A DNA stretch of 64,000 bases from Limiplasma sp031549415 (GTDB lineage Bacteria; Bacillota; Clostridia; Christensenellales; Aristaeellaceae), in contig JAVBPU010000007.1 in assembly GCA_031549415.1 (NCBI GenBank), positions 62,001-126,000 on the forward strand, in the 5' to 3' direction. Position 1 is the first letter of the stretch. The number at the start of each line of letters is the position of its first letter. Positions 34,627 to 42,340 of the stretch are shown one piece after another. Both the position numbers and the translations under genes were made by a program. Under the pieces are notes generated by a model. It did not search any database and had not been told where the DNA came from. It saw only the letters and a list, made by a program, of their open reading frames with translations.

Positions 34627-36558
34627 CTAGGACTCCTCCTCGGCTTCCAGCCACCGGGCCTCGGCGGCTTCCAGGGCATCGTATAGCGCCAGCTGCCGGT
34701 CCTTTTCCGCGGCGTACTGCTCTGTGGCTTCCCGCATCCGGGCAGGGTCCTCATAGGTATCTGGCCGGGAGAGCAACGCTTCCAATTCCTGCACCTTTTC
34801 TTCGCTTTTCACAATGGCTTCCTCCGCCTGGGTCACTTGGGCCTTGAGCTCGCGGATGCGGGCGTTTTGCTGGCGGCTTTGCTTCCGTTCCTTGCTTTGG
34901 GCGGTCCGGGTCACTTCCCGGCCCGCTTCCTGCACCGGCGGTTGGGGGCGGTCCCTCTTTTCCAGGTAATCATCAAAATCGCCCAGGTATTCGGTCATGC
35001 CGCTTTCTTCCATCACCATCACCCGGTCGGCAAAGCGGTTGATGAAGTACCGGTCATGGCTGATGGCCAAAATGGTGCCGGGAAAGTCCGCCAGGGCATC
35101 CTCCAGCACCTCCCGGCTGTCCATGTCCAGGTGGTTGGTGGGCTCATCCAGCAGCAGCAGATTGTCCTTTTTGAGCATGAGCTTCGTCAGCGCCACCCGG
35201 CCCCGCTCCCCGCCGGAGAGGGTGCTGATTTTTTCAAACACATCGTCCCCGGAAAACAGAAAGAGGCCCAGCGCGCCCCGGACCCGGCTTTGCTCCAGGC
35301 TGGGAAAGGCGTTCCACACTTCGTCCAGCACCGTGTTGTCAAGCCGCAGATCCTGCTGGTGCTGGTCATAATAGCCCACGTCCACGTTGACGCCGTATTT
35401 CACGCTGCCCTTGTCTGGAGCCATGCGGTTCATCAGGATTTTGAACAGGGTGCTTTTCCCCACGCCGTTGGCGCCGATCATGGCCACCCGGTCCCCGGTG
35501 CGAAGGGCAAAGGACAGGTCGGTAAAAAGAGGCCTGCCTTCAAAGCTTTTTTCCAGCCCCTTGACCTCCAGGGCCTCTTCCCCGCTGCGGCGGCGCACGT
35601 CAAAAGAAAAGCGCACCTGGCTTTCCTCCGTGGGCTTTTCCAGCCGTTCTATTTTGTCCAGCCGCTTCTGGCGGCTTTCGGCGGCGCGGATGCTCTTTTC
35701 CCGGTTAAAGCGGCGGTACCGCTCGATGATGGCTTTCTCCCGGTCTATTTCTTTCTGTTGCAGATGATAGGCCTTCATGCGGGTCTCAAAGTCCGCCGTG
35801 CGCTTTTTCATGTACTCGGTGTAGTTGCCAGTGAATTTCATCATTTTGCCGCCCAGCAGTTCGCCCATGGTGCTGCACACATGGTCCAAAAAATACCGGT
35901 CATGGCTGATGAGCAGCAAAGAGCCTTTGTAGGACACCAAATACTCCTGCAACCATTCGATGGCGGACAGGTCCAGGTGGTTGGTGGGTTCGTCCATCAG
36001 CAGCACATCGGGCTTTTGCAGCAGCAGCTTGGACAGGGACAGCCGGGTCCGCTCCCCGCCGGACAGGGTGGAAACCTTGCGCCCGTGAAAGGCCATGGGC
36101 AGGCCCAGGCCGTTTAACACCCCCAGCATTTCTCCCTGGTAGGCATAGCCCTCGGCCTTGTTAAACTGCTCCAACAGCCGTTGGTATTCGCCGGACAGGC
36201 GCAGCGCTTCGGCTGGGTCGCCGCTGGCCGCCTCCAGCCCGGCTTCCAGGCTACGCAGCCTGCGCTCCATGGCCAGGATGGGTTCAAACACGCGCAAAAG
36301 CGCCTCCCACACGGTATCCTCGGGGCAAAGGTCGCCCAGCTGGGCCAGATATCCAATGCGCAGGTCCTTATTGATGTGAATGGCGCCGCCTTCGGGCTGG
36401 TCCTGGCCCGAGATCAGCCGCATCAGCGTGGTTTTGCCGCTGCCATTGACCCCCACAAGGCCCATCTTCTCCCCCTTTTGCAGGCTGAAAGAGACGTCCT
36501 TGAGCACCTGATGTGCGCCGAAGCTTTTTTCCACGTTTTGAATCGACAGTAAAATCAT
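34627..36558 (-). CDS. ABC-F family ATPase
   Basis: 643 residues with two ABC domains and no membrane part: Walker A GVNGSGKTTL and GANGVGKSTL; signatures LSGGERTRLSLSKLLL and LSGGERGRVALTKLML; Walker B with DEPTNHLD in both. The interdomain linker (about 240-310) is highly charged, as in translation factors EttA/Uup/YdiF. C-terminal 70 residues are a coiled coil (SRQQNARIRELKAQVTQAEEAIVKSEEKVQELEALL), so the Uup/YdiF type is nearer than EttA. ABC-F proteins act at the ribosomal E site. Whether this confers antibiotic protection cannot be read from the sequence. Confidence 0.93.
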   Translation of the reverse strand: MILLSIQNVEKSFGAHQVLKDVSFSLQKGEKMGLVGVNGSGKTTLMRLISGQDQPEGGAIHINKDLRIGYLAQLGDLCPEDTVWEALLRVFEPILAMERRLRSLEAGLEAASGDPAEALRLSGEYQRLLEQFNKAEGYAYQGEMLGVLNGLGLPMAFHGRKVSTLSGGERTRLSLSKLLLQKPDVLLMDEPTNHLDLSAIEWLQEYLVSYKGSLLLISHDRYFLDHVCSTMGELLGGKMMKFTGNYTEYMKKRTADFETRMKAYHLQQKEIDREKAIIERYRRFNREKSIRAAESRQKRLDKIERLEKPTEESQVRFSFDVRRRSGEEALEVKGLEKSFEGRPLFTDLSFALRTGDRVAMIGANGVGKSTLFKILMNRMAPDKGSVKYGVNVDVGYYDQHQQDLRLDNTVLDEVWNAFPSLEQSRVRGALGLFLFSGDDVFEKISTLSGGERGRVALTKLMLKKDNLLLLDEPTNHLDMDSREVLEDALADFPGTILAISHDRYFINRFADRVMVMEESGMTEYLGDFDDYLEKRDRPQPPVQEAGREVTRTAQSKERKQSRQQNARIRELKAQVTQAEEAIVKSEEKVQELEALLSRPDTYEDPARMREATEQYAAEKDRQLALYDALEAAEARWLEAEEES

Positions 36559-36610
36559 GGGTTTGCTTGTTCCTTACTTATGCAATGAATAGGCGTTGCC
36601 ATGGGCGCTG

Positions 36611-36650
36611 AGAGCAAATTCCGAAAACATAGCAACGGGATTTTCTCTAG
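36611..36650. repeat. Partial copy (one end) of the MITE-like element
   Basis: AGAGCAAATTCCGAAAAC ATAGC is the same terminal sequence as in the palindrome at 8091-8249; similarity continues weakly to about 36650. It overlaps the stop codon of the DUF6483-like gene, so insertion or decay of a copy may have fixed the gene's present end. Confidence 0.65.
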
Positions 36651-37273
36651 GCCAGGGCTTGCAGATCCCGCACCGAATCCAACAATTCTTCCCGGGTGCA
36701 ATGGGCGAAGGCCAGCGCCTGGGGCGCGGCGGAGGCAGCTTGGGCCAGCATGCCGGTCCCTTCCGCCAGGGCGGCATCCCTCTCCGCGCCTGGAGGCAGT
36801 TGTTCCGCCGCTTGGAACAGGGCGTCCTCCATATGATCGTAGGCTTCCGCTTCCTGAAAAAAACGAGCGCAGCACAGCAGCTCTTCCGGGGAGATTCGAT
36901 CCATCAGCAGGGCTTTCAGCTCCAAAAGCCGCCCTGTGCGCAACTCACAAAGGGGCCCCTCGCTCCACAGGGAGGCCAGCAGATGGAAGCTCTTGTAGAA
37001 AAGCTCCTCCTGCTGGTCCATCGGCAGCGAAGAGGCTTTGGCCCGCATATACAAAATTTCGCTCATCATCAGCCGGGGCATGGGAGGCAACAAGGTTTCC
37101 AGGCTTTCCGCGGTCAGCGCTTCCGCAGATTCCAGGTCGATGCCGCAATGGGTCCGGCAGGCCTCCGAAAGCAGCTTCGCCCGGGAGAGGTCATCCAGCA
37201 ATTCGCCGATACGGCGCATCAAATCGCCCATCATTTCAATCATCCGAAGCACATAATCCCGCTGGAAAAACAT
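36647..37273 (-). CDS. DUF6483-like protein of unknown function
   Basis: 208 residues from the ATG at 37273 (GGGAGGCGAC upstream); the longer ORF to 37438 has no support. Entirely helical and soluble: FFQRDYVLRMIEMMGDLMRRIGELLDDLSRAKLL, then tandem helix pairs rich in Leu and Ala resembling TPR repeats (SLPMDQQEELFYKSFHLLASLWSEGPLCELRTGRLLELKALL). The N-terminal QRDYVLRMIEMM pattern is typical of a clostridial family of uncharacterised ~200-residue proteins. No catalytic motif. The stop codon lies in the MITE-like fragment. Confidence 0.75.
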   Translation of the reverse strand: MFFQRDYVLRMIEMMGDLMRRIGELLDDLSRAKLLSEACRTHCGIDLESAEALTAESLETLLPPMPRLMMSEILYMRAKASSLPMDQQEELFYKSFHLLASLWSEGPLCELRTGRLLELKALLMDRISPEELLCCARFFQEAEAYDHMEDALFQAAEQLPPGAERDAALAEGTGMLAQAASAAPQALAFAHCTREELLDSVRDLQALA

Positions 37274-37424
37274 GGGGTCGCCTCCCTTGCCGCATGAGTG
37301 CCACCCTAGTATACCATAGGCGGGCAGGGAAGAACACCCCGGCAGTCCATACCCTACGGCTACCGCATTTCCTTGGGACGCAGAGGCTTCGCCTCCGCCT
37401 TGGGTTTGGCCAATGACTAGATAA

Positions 37425-37814
37425 AGGAGAGAAGTCAAGCAAAAAGAGCTTGAGGAGGCGGTTCGGCACTCTTTGGGGCAAAAGGAATATTTGTGTGCCT
37501 ACATTGACCATGATGACATGGAAATCAGCAACAACCAGGTAGAAAACGCCATGCGGCCCTTTGTCGTAGGCCGAAAGGGCTGGTTATTCTGTGACACCTC
37601 CAAAGGAGCCACCGCAGCGCAGTAGTCTGCACCCTGGTGGAAACGGCCAAGGCCAACGGTCTTGATCCATACCGGTACCTTCTCCGGCTGCTGACCATTT
37701 TGCCTATGCATGGCGGACAACCCTCGGCGGAGGACCTTGAACAGATGCTGCCTTGGAGCGATGATTTGCAGAAGGAATGCGCCGTTTGATGACATGGGGG
37801 TATTGAGCGCTTAC
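37425..37814 (+). pseudogene. IS66-family transposase remnant with right terminal repeat
   Basis: From 37425 the sequence encodes the C-terminal part of an IS66 TnpC: EISNNQVENAMRPFVVGRKGWLFCDTSKGATAA, then after a one-base loss at about 37620 (frame change, in-frame TAG at 37623) VVCTLVETAKANGLDPYRYL and PSAEDLEQMLPWSDDLQ, ending TGA at 37787-37789. The catalytic Glu of the DDE triad is the E in NQVEN. Around 400 N-terminal residues are absent. The bases GAGCGCTTAC ending at 37814 match the GTAAGCG terminal inverted repeat of IS66 elements in reverse. So a truncated, frameshifted right half of an IS66 marks the island edge. Confidence 0.85.
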
Positions 37815-37932
37815 CTAATAACGTACAATAAGTTTCGGAAAAAGAGAACCTCGGGAAGGAGGACAAACACTCGCAGCCTTCATTCCATTTGCCTTTTTGG
37901 GATGGGTGCACTTAGATCATCTGGTTTCATTC
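37815..37932. other. Short AT-richer stretch between IS66 remnant and island genes
   Basis: No gene, hairpin or repeat identified. Base composition drops from the surrounding high GC at about this point, consistent with the junction of acquired DNA. Confidence 0.3.
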
Positions 37933-38640
37933 TCAATGATCTCTCTTCGGATTGCCGTTTGGATACAAGGAGGATGGATTTGTGGCTGTCGGAAATAGTA
38001 CGTCTATAAATCGTTGCAACTCAATAAAGCCCTTTCCCTTTTCCGAGATCTGGTACTTTCCATCTGTTTCAGTAATATATCCTGTATTCAGTTGCTCATC
38101 TATACGCTTTTTTGTTGCCCCAAATTTAATGACAAAGCCATCGATGAATACCTGTTCCATTTCTTCTTGGGTATATGATTCGTCAGCGTTTTCATACAGG
38201 TACCCAAGGGAAAAAATTGTATAACTTCGGTCGTTGGTAAACGATGTGACTCCTAAAAAAGAATAAATCAGCAGGAACGAAATGGCAAAGCCTGACATTA
38301 TCAATTTTGCGTCTAAAAATTTGAGGCTATTAGCGGTCTTCTTAATTGTCCGCAAAAAAGCGGCAATCATACCAACAATCAACGTGGATAACAAGGAGTA
38401 AACAACCATGCGGAAAAAATATATTTGAATCGCGTATTTAAGAAAATCAATTCGCATGAAAAAGGCACAGAACATAAAAGCGACAAAAACAGCACAAAAA
38501 TTATACCCTACAAATATGCCTAAATCTTTTAATATGGCCTTGGCACATTGCCTCCTCTCCGTTTTTTCAAAGCCTCTTTGGGACTTTTTTTTGCGATGTA
38601 TCCACGCAGGTGTCCCTAAATCCTTCAATACTTTTTTCAT
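37933..38640 (-). CDS. AT-rich hypothetical membrane protein
   Basis: 235 residues. About four hydrophobic segments between residues 40 and 150 (IFVGYNFCAVFVAFMFCAFFM, MVVYSLLSTLIVGMIAAFL, IMSGFAISFLLIYSFLGV), then a soluble C-terminal part of about 85 residues that has a winged-helix look: EEMEQVFIDGFVIKFGATKKRIDEQLNTGYITETDGKYQISEKGKGFIELQRFID. Such 'learn-from-wing' tails appear in accessory proteins of unknown role. Overlaps the upstream gene by ATGA, so the two are coupled. Codon use (AT-rich third positions) is unlike the flanking genome. Function not recognised. Confidence 0.7.
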   Translation of the reverse strand: MKKVLKDLGTPAWIHRKKKSQRGFEKTERRQCAKAILKDLGIFVGYNFCAVFVAFMFCAFFMRIDFLKYAIQIYFFRMVVYSLLSTLIVGMIAAFLRTIKKTANSLKFLDAKLIMSGFAISFLLIYSFLGVTSFTNDRSYTIFSLGYLYENADESYTQEEMEQVFIDGFVIKFGATKKRIDEQLNTGYITETDGKYQISEKGKGFIELQRFIDVLFPTATNPSSLYPNGNPKRDH

Positions 38641-40616
38641 ACTAACACCTCTTCAAGAACTACGCCGTCGCCATTTTGCACAACGCGATATAATGTGTGC
38701 CTATTCACACCACCTGGGAACATAGAACTATAAGACTGAATAAACTCAGGGGTTGTATCCCAGAGCAATACTTTTTTTATCCCCGTGTCCTTAAGCAGGC
38801 TGCCCCACTCTTCAGCGGTTACTATATGAGTCCAAGGGTCGTTTTGGTCCGGATAATAGGGTTCTTCACCAATTGAAAACGGACCGGTGAGTGATACATT
38901 AGGTGCAACTAATTGATAGCGTACTTGCTGCATGTAGAAGCCCATGTCCCCTGGGGTCAAAATCTGCGTCAGTTCCCCGTCACTTAATTCTGGTATGAAT
39001 TTCTGCGCCTCCTCATAAGGGCTCGCGCAAAATAATTCTCTATTCGTAACAAGAGGATATGGAGGGGCTGTATTATACAGATAGGCTGCTATTTGCGTGG
39101 TAAATAGCATCATGCAACACGAAATGATGACATACAAAGACGGTTTGATTATTTTTTTCGATATATTGATTGTGCACATCTCATCTTTTTGCCGCACAAC
39201 CACGCTTCTTTTCAGCTCCAAACGGCGTTGCATAGGAAACATAAGCGTAAAGCATAGAATCGGTATCGATAACAAATACGACAGGCTATATCTTTCATAG
39301 CTGTGAAAACGAGATCCCTCCCAAGAGGAATGTACAAAGCACATCACATATAACAGGAAGAGCGAGTAAAGAATGGCTCCAACAGTTATGATTGAAACCC
39401 ATGCCATGTTTCGCTTGCATGCGAGTGTATGCAACGAGCCTTTTTTAAACATATTTGTTTTTAATCCATTTGTTGTTGAATAAATAACACCGAACACAAT
39501 GAAAAGAACGACGATTCCGATGTACGATATTCCCCCGAGAACCGGCCTTTTCGGAAGAATTTCAAAAACCATTCCGTGACGAACGACGCTCTGCCAAGGT
39601 TCCAATTGCCCTCTCGAAAAGAGATGTAGAAAATCACTAGCGTCTACATTGACAAGTTGCTGCGCTCCGACTATTTTAAGAGCTATCATCCAGCTGGTAT
39701 AAGAAAATACAGCGACGGCAAGTGCCGGAATACGGTAAAGAACTTGTTTCAACCGATTGCTTTCGCCTTTTTGGACGAAGACAATCCCATCAAATAGCAT
39801 TACCACGCATATCCCCAAAGAGAGTAAAAATCCGACATCTTTGCTTAACGAAAGCATTGCTACTGTGCAAGTTGTGATAAGTAATCCAAAACCGTCGCTA
39901 TCTCTCCCAAACAAAACATAGTAGGCCAATGCAAAGCCAAACAGAATTCCAAGAAATGAATCAACATACAGGGTGGCGTATGCATTCACAGCTCCGAAAA
40001 GAAGAAAAAAAGAGGAAAAGAACAGTGTGTTTAATAACAAATGACCCTTTTTAAACGCATTTTTCAAGAATGGCGTCATCATCAGCAAAATAAATAACTG
40101 CTGAGAGAATAGTGCCTTCCATTCAACAAACCCTGTGAAAGAGAAAAAATAACTGGCAATTGCCGTACCTGGCGGATAATAGCACATGGGATTCAATTGC
40201 CATGCACCCGGCTCGGAATAAATCGGAAGTGCATCATACATAAAAACATACTTGAGGCGCGTTCCCCAGTTATTGAACTCATCCCAGATATGAATGCGCA
40301 TATTGAAGTTCATAACAAATGCTATGAGAAGGATCGATACAAATACAGCCGCTCCAGAAATGAGCTCTGTTCTTTTGATGAGACCGCGCAACCCATACTT
40401 TTTCACCGAGATTGCCGCCAAGGCGAGCGCTACAGCTGAAACAACTCCCATGCCAATTGATAAGCATCCCTTAAAATTGAGTAACCCAAACAGGTATAGC
40501 GCAAACACAGGGCATACAACTGCAGGGATCAGCATCTCACAAACTGTGCGCTTAAAAAATGTGGCAAACGCACTAGCATATAAAATGACAATCAGGCTTG
40601 CCAAGATGATACTCAT
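38637..40616 (-). CDS. Large polytopic membrane protein, possible GT-C glycosyltransferase
   Basis: 659 residues with some 12-13 hydrophobic segments to about residue 515 and then a soluble extracytoplasmic tail of about 145 residues. The first large outer loop, after the fourth helix, carries an acidic motif RIHIWDEFNNWGTRLKYVF, in the place where GT-C enzymes (PMT, ArnT, Wzy-like) have their catalytic Asp/Glu. The tail (EEAQKFIPELSDGELTQILTPGDMGFYMQQVRYQLVAP ... SLLKDTGIKKVLLWDTTPEF) is common in such predicted sugar transferases. AT-rich codon use. GAGGGG precedes the ATG by four bases. Assignment to GT-C is inference from topology and the DE motif. Confidence 0.7.
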   Translation of the reverse strand: MSIILASLIVILYASAFATFFKRTVCEMLIPAVVCPVFALYLFGLLNFKGCLSIGMGVVSAVALALAAISVKKYGLRGLIKRTELISGAAVFVSILLIAFVMNFNMRIHIWDEFNNWGTRLKYVFMYDALPIYSEPGAWQLNPMCYYPPGTAIASYFFSFTGFVEWKALFSQQLFILLMMTPFLKNAFKKGHLLLNTLFFSSFFLLFGAVNAYATLYVDSFLGILFGFALAYYVLFGRDSDGFGLLITTCTVAMLSLSKDVGFLLSLGICVVMLFDGIVFVQKGESNRLKQVLYRIPALAVAVFSYTSWMIALKIVGAQQLVNVDASDFLHLFSRGQLEPWQSVVRHGMVFEILPKRPVLGGISYIGIVVLFIVFGVIYSTTNGLKTNMFKKGSLHTLACKRNMAWVSIITVGAILYSLFLLYVMCFVHSSWEGSRFHSYERYSLSYLLSIPILCFTLMFPMQRRLELKRSVVVRQKDEMCTINISKKIIKPSLYVIISCCMMLFTTQIAAYLYNTAPPYPLVTNRELFCASPYEEAQKFIPELSDGELTQILTPGDMGFYMQQVRYQLVAPNVSLTGPFSIGEEPYYPDQNDPWTHIVTAEEWGSLLKDTGIKKVLLWDTTPEFIQSYSSMFPGGVNRHTLYRVVQNGDGVVLEEVLV

Positions 40617-40737
40617 AATACCCCTCGTGTGATTATCAAACTATGAATTCATCACACATCCCTTTCTCATATATTCCGATTTTTTTCCGCCCACGAAGGT
40701 TCAGTCCATGATGTTGCGGTCCGCGGATTCCTCACTT

Positions 40738-40911
40738 TCATGCTGCCAATGGGTTCTGTAGATGTCCAGATCCTGGCCTCCACAGTTTCAGGCCGTTGAG
40801 AGGGATGGTGCGCTCCTTGCAGAACTGAAGGTTGTCCCTCGCTTGCAACAGTTTGTCAGGCAAGATAAAGGCTGCGCGCTCTGACTGCAAGTCCTTGTTT
40901 TCTTCTACGAT
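40738..40911 (-). pseudogene. Decayed IS5/IS1182-type transposase fragment
   Basis: On the minus strand this gene-free stretch reads PDKLLQARDNLQFCKERTIPLNGLKLWRPG, which lines up with the conserved ADKIYRTRENL-FCKE-GIRLSGPKLGRP segment of IS1182/IS5-family transposases, and ends at a stop 40738-40740. Upstream the similarity fades, and another frame reads LDIYRTHWQHESEE, suggesting frameshifts. Only this short scrap remains; no terminal repeats found. Confidence 0.5.
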
Positions 40912-40933
40912 TTACTCCTTGTCCATCCGATTC

Positions 40934-41869
40934 TCAGTCAAAATTGACCCTTTCCTCCTCCACCACCAGCGGCCTCTTCATCATTCTTGTGTTAATACTC
41001 AGAATATACTCCCCCAGCAACCCAATAAAAAACAGCTGCACAGACCCAAAAACAAAAATACCGATCAAAATCGGGGCGGTACCCAGGGGAAAGCTGGCCC
41101 AAAAGCACAGCTTCATAATAAGATACACAATCGCGATGAGCATGCTGATTGCGGACAGGATGAAGCCGACGATGGTGGCTAGGCGGAGCCCGATTTTGGT
41201 GTAAGAGGTAAACGAAATCATAGCCGCGTCATAGAGGGTGTACCAATTGTTCTTGGTTTTGCCCGCGCGGCGCTTGGCCTGCTCATATTCGATGGTCTTG
41301 CGGTCAGGGCCCAACTCCGCCACAATGCCGCGCAGGAACGGCATGGGATCCTCCAATTTCCGCAAGATGTCTACAAAACTCTTGTCATACAATCCAAAGC
41401 CTGTGAAATGCTCGATCTGATCCACATTGCTCATTCGGCGGATCAGCTTGTAGTAAATAGAGCGAAGAAAATATATCAATTTGCTTTCCCTGCTAGCCGT
41501 CTTCACGCAACAGACCAATTTATAGCCGTTTTCCCACTCCCTCACCAGCCTGGGGATCATTTCAACCGGATCCTGAAAATCCGCGCATAGCGGGATAGCG
41601 CAATCCCCCGTGGTATTGACAAGGCCATGGTAGGGGGAATTGAACTGGCCGAAGTTTTTGGCATTGAAAATCGCCCTAGTATGGGGATTCTCCCGACATG
41701 CCTGGATGATTTCTTTTCGCGTGCCGTCCGTGGACTTGTTGTCAATGAACAAAATCTCGTAATCATAGTCTTTCAGCTCATTGGTAAATAAAGCCGCCAC
41801 CTCCCTATGGATCGGGGTCACATTTTCCTCCTCATTGTAGGTGGGGATCATAATGGAGATTTTTTTCAT
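40934..41869 (-). CDS. Family 2 glycosyltransferase, DPM1/GtrB-like
   Basis: 311 residues from the ATG at 41869, 8 bp after AAGGAG. Begins KKISIMIPTYNEEENVTPIHREV, the GT-A nucleotide-binding start; the metal-site variant of DXD is CADFQDP around residue 100; the acceptor region FTGFGLYDKSFVDIL follows. Two C-terminal membrane helices (about 228-255 and 264-290) anchor it, as in GtrB, ArnC and dolichol-phosphate mannose synthase relatives. It probably moves a sugar to polyprenyl phosphate or to a nascent glycan. The upstream ORF end carries the last codons of the broken epimerase. Confidence 0.9.
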   Translation of the reverse strand: MKKISIMIPTYNEEENVTPIHREVAALFTNELKDYDYEILFIDNKSTDGTRKEIIQACRENPHTRAIFNAKNFGQFNSPYHGLVNTTGDCAIPLCADFQDPVEMIPRLVREWENGYKLVCCVKTASRESKLIYFLRSIYYKLIRRMSNVDQIEHFTGFGLYDKSFVDILRKLEDPMPFLRGIVAELGPDRKTIEYEQAKRRAGKTKNNWYTLYDAAMISFTSYTKIGLRLATIVGFILSAISMLIAIVYLIMKLCFWASFPLGTAPILIGIFVFGSVQLFFIGLLGEYILSINTRMMKRPLVVEEERVNFD

Positions 41870-41883
41870 AGGGAGTCTCCTTT

Positions 41884-42310
41884 TCAAAGCACGTTTTTGC
41901 CCATTCTTATCCAGTCGATGGCCCTGCGGATGCCACCCTTAAAAAGGATAGCAGGCTCAAACGCCGTGTCAAGACCAAGTTCGCCGATATCCGCTTAGAG
42001 ATGCATGGGCCGGTATGGATCCGCATTCCTTTCCGTCGAAACCCAAATCTGCCGAAGGGTTGAGATATTCGGCACCATGCTCGCCATCTTGCCCCTCCGC
42101 GTACTTTGCGATGCCGTACCCACTCTCAGGGTCGCAAGGGGTGTCGCACTTGATGATTTTAAGATAAGGGTATACCCCTTGATGCCGCTGCCCTTGTCCA
42201 TATGTAATGAATTCCCGCGAACCACGGCGGCAACGTTTCTATTCTGTTTCAAGGCTTCCGACACGACCGCCGAACCGATCGGTGATACCCGTAACAATGA
42301 GGCTGGTCAT
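41884..42310 (-). pseudogene. Degraded NAD-dependent epimerase/dehydratase (extended SDR)
   Basis: A good start (AAAGGAAG, ATG at 42310) opens MTSLIVTGIT, then the frame changes and continues as GSAVVSEALKQNRNVAAVVRGNS, the dinucleotide-binding first part of an extended SDR. A later piece reads CDTPCDPESGYGIAKYAEGQ, the region of the YxxxK active site (Tyr and Lys present). A third piece reads DIGELGLDTAFEPAILFKGGIRRAIDWIR and ends in a stop at 41884-41886, the typical C-terminus of these enzymes. At 427 bp against roughly 900 in intact relatives, with at least two frame changes and internal stops, it is non-functional. It sits between the GT2 and ThDP genes. Confidence 0.85.
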
Positions 42311-42340
42311 GGCGAAGACTTCCTTTCGTAAACGCTTCTT

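Noticed and set aside
37274..37420. Extension of the DUF6483-like gene to 37438
   Set aside because: The added 55 residues are low-complexity and precede the well-placed GGGAGG and ATG at 37273.
40640..40740. Promoter and short gene between the membrane protein and GT2
   Set aside because: Only AT-rich sequence with no convincing -35/-10 pair or ORF; the neighbouring stretch is better explained as transposase debris.
42005..42331. 108-codon plus-strand ORF
   Set aside because: Antisense to the SDR pseudogene, whose three fragments match a known family; the plus-strand frame has no motif.
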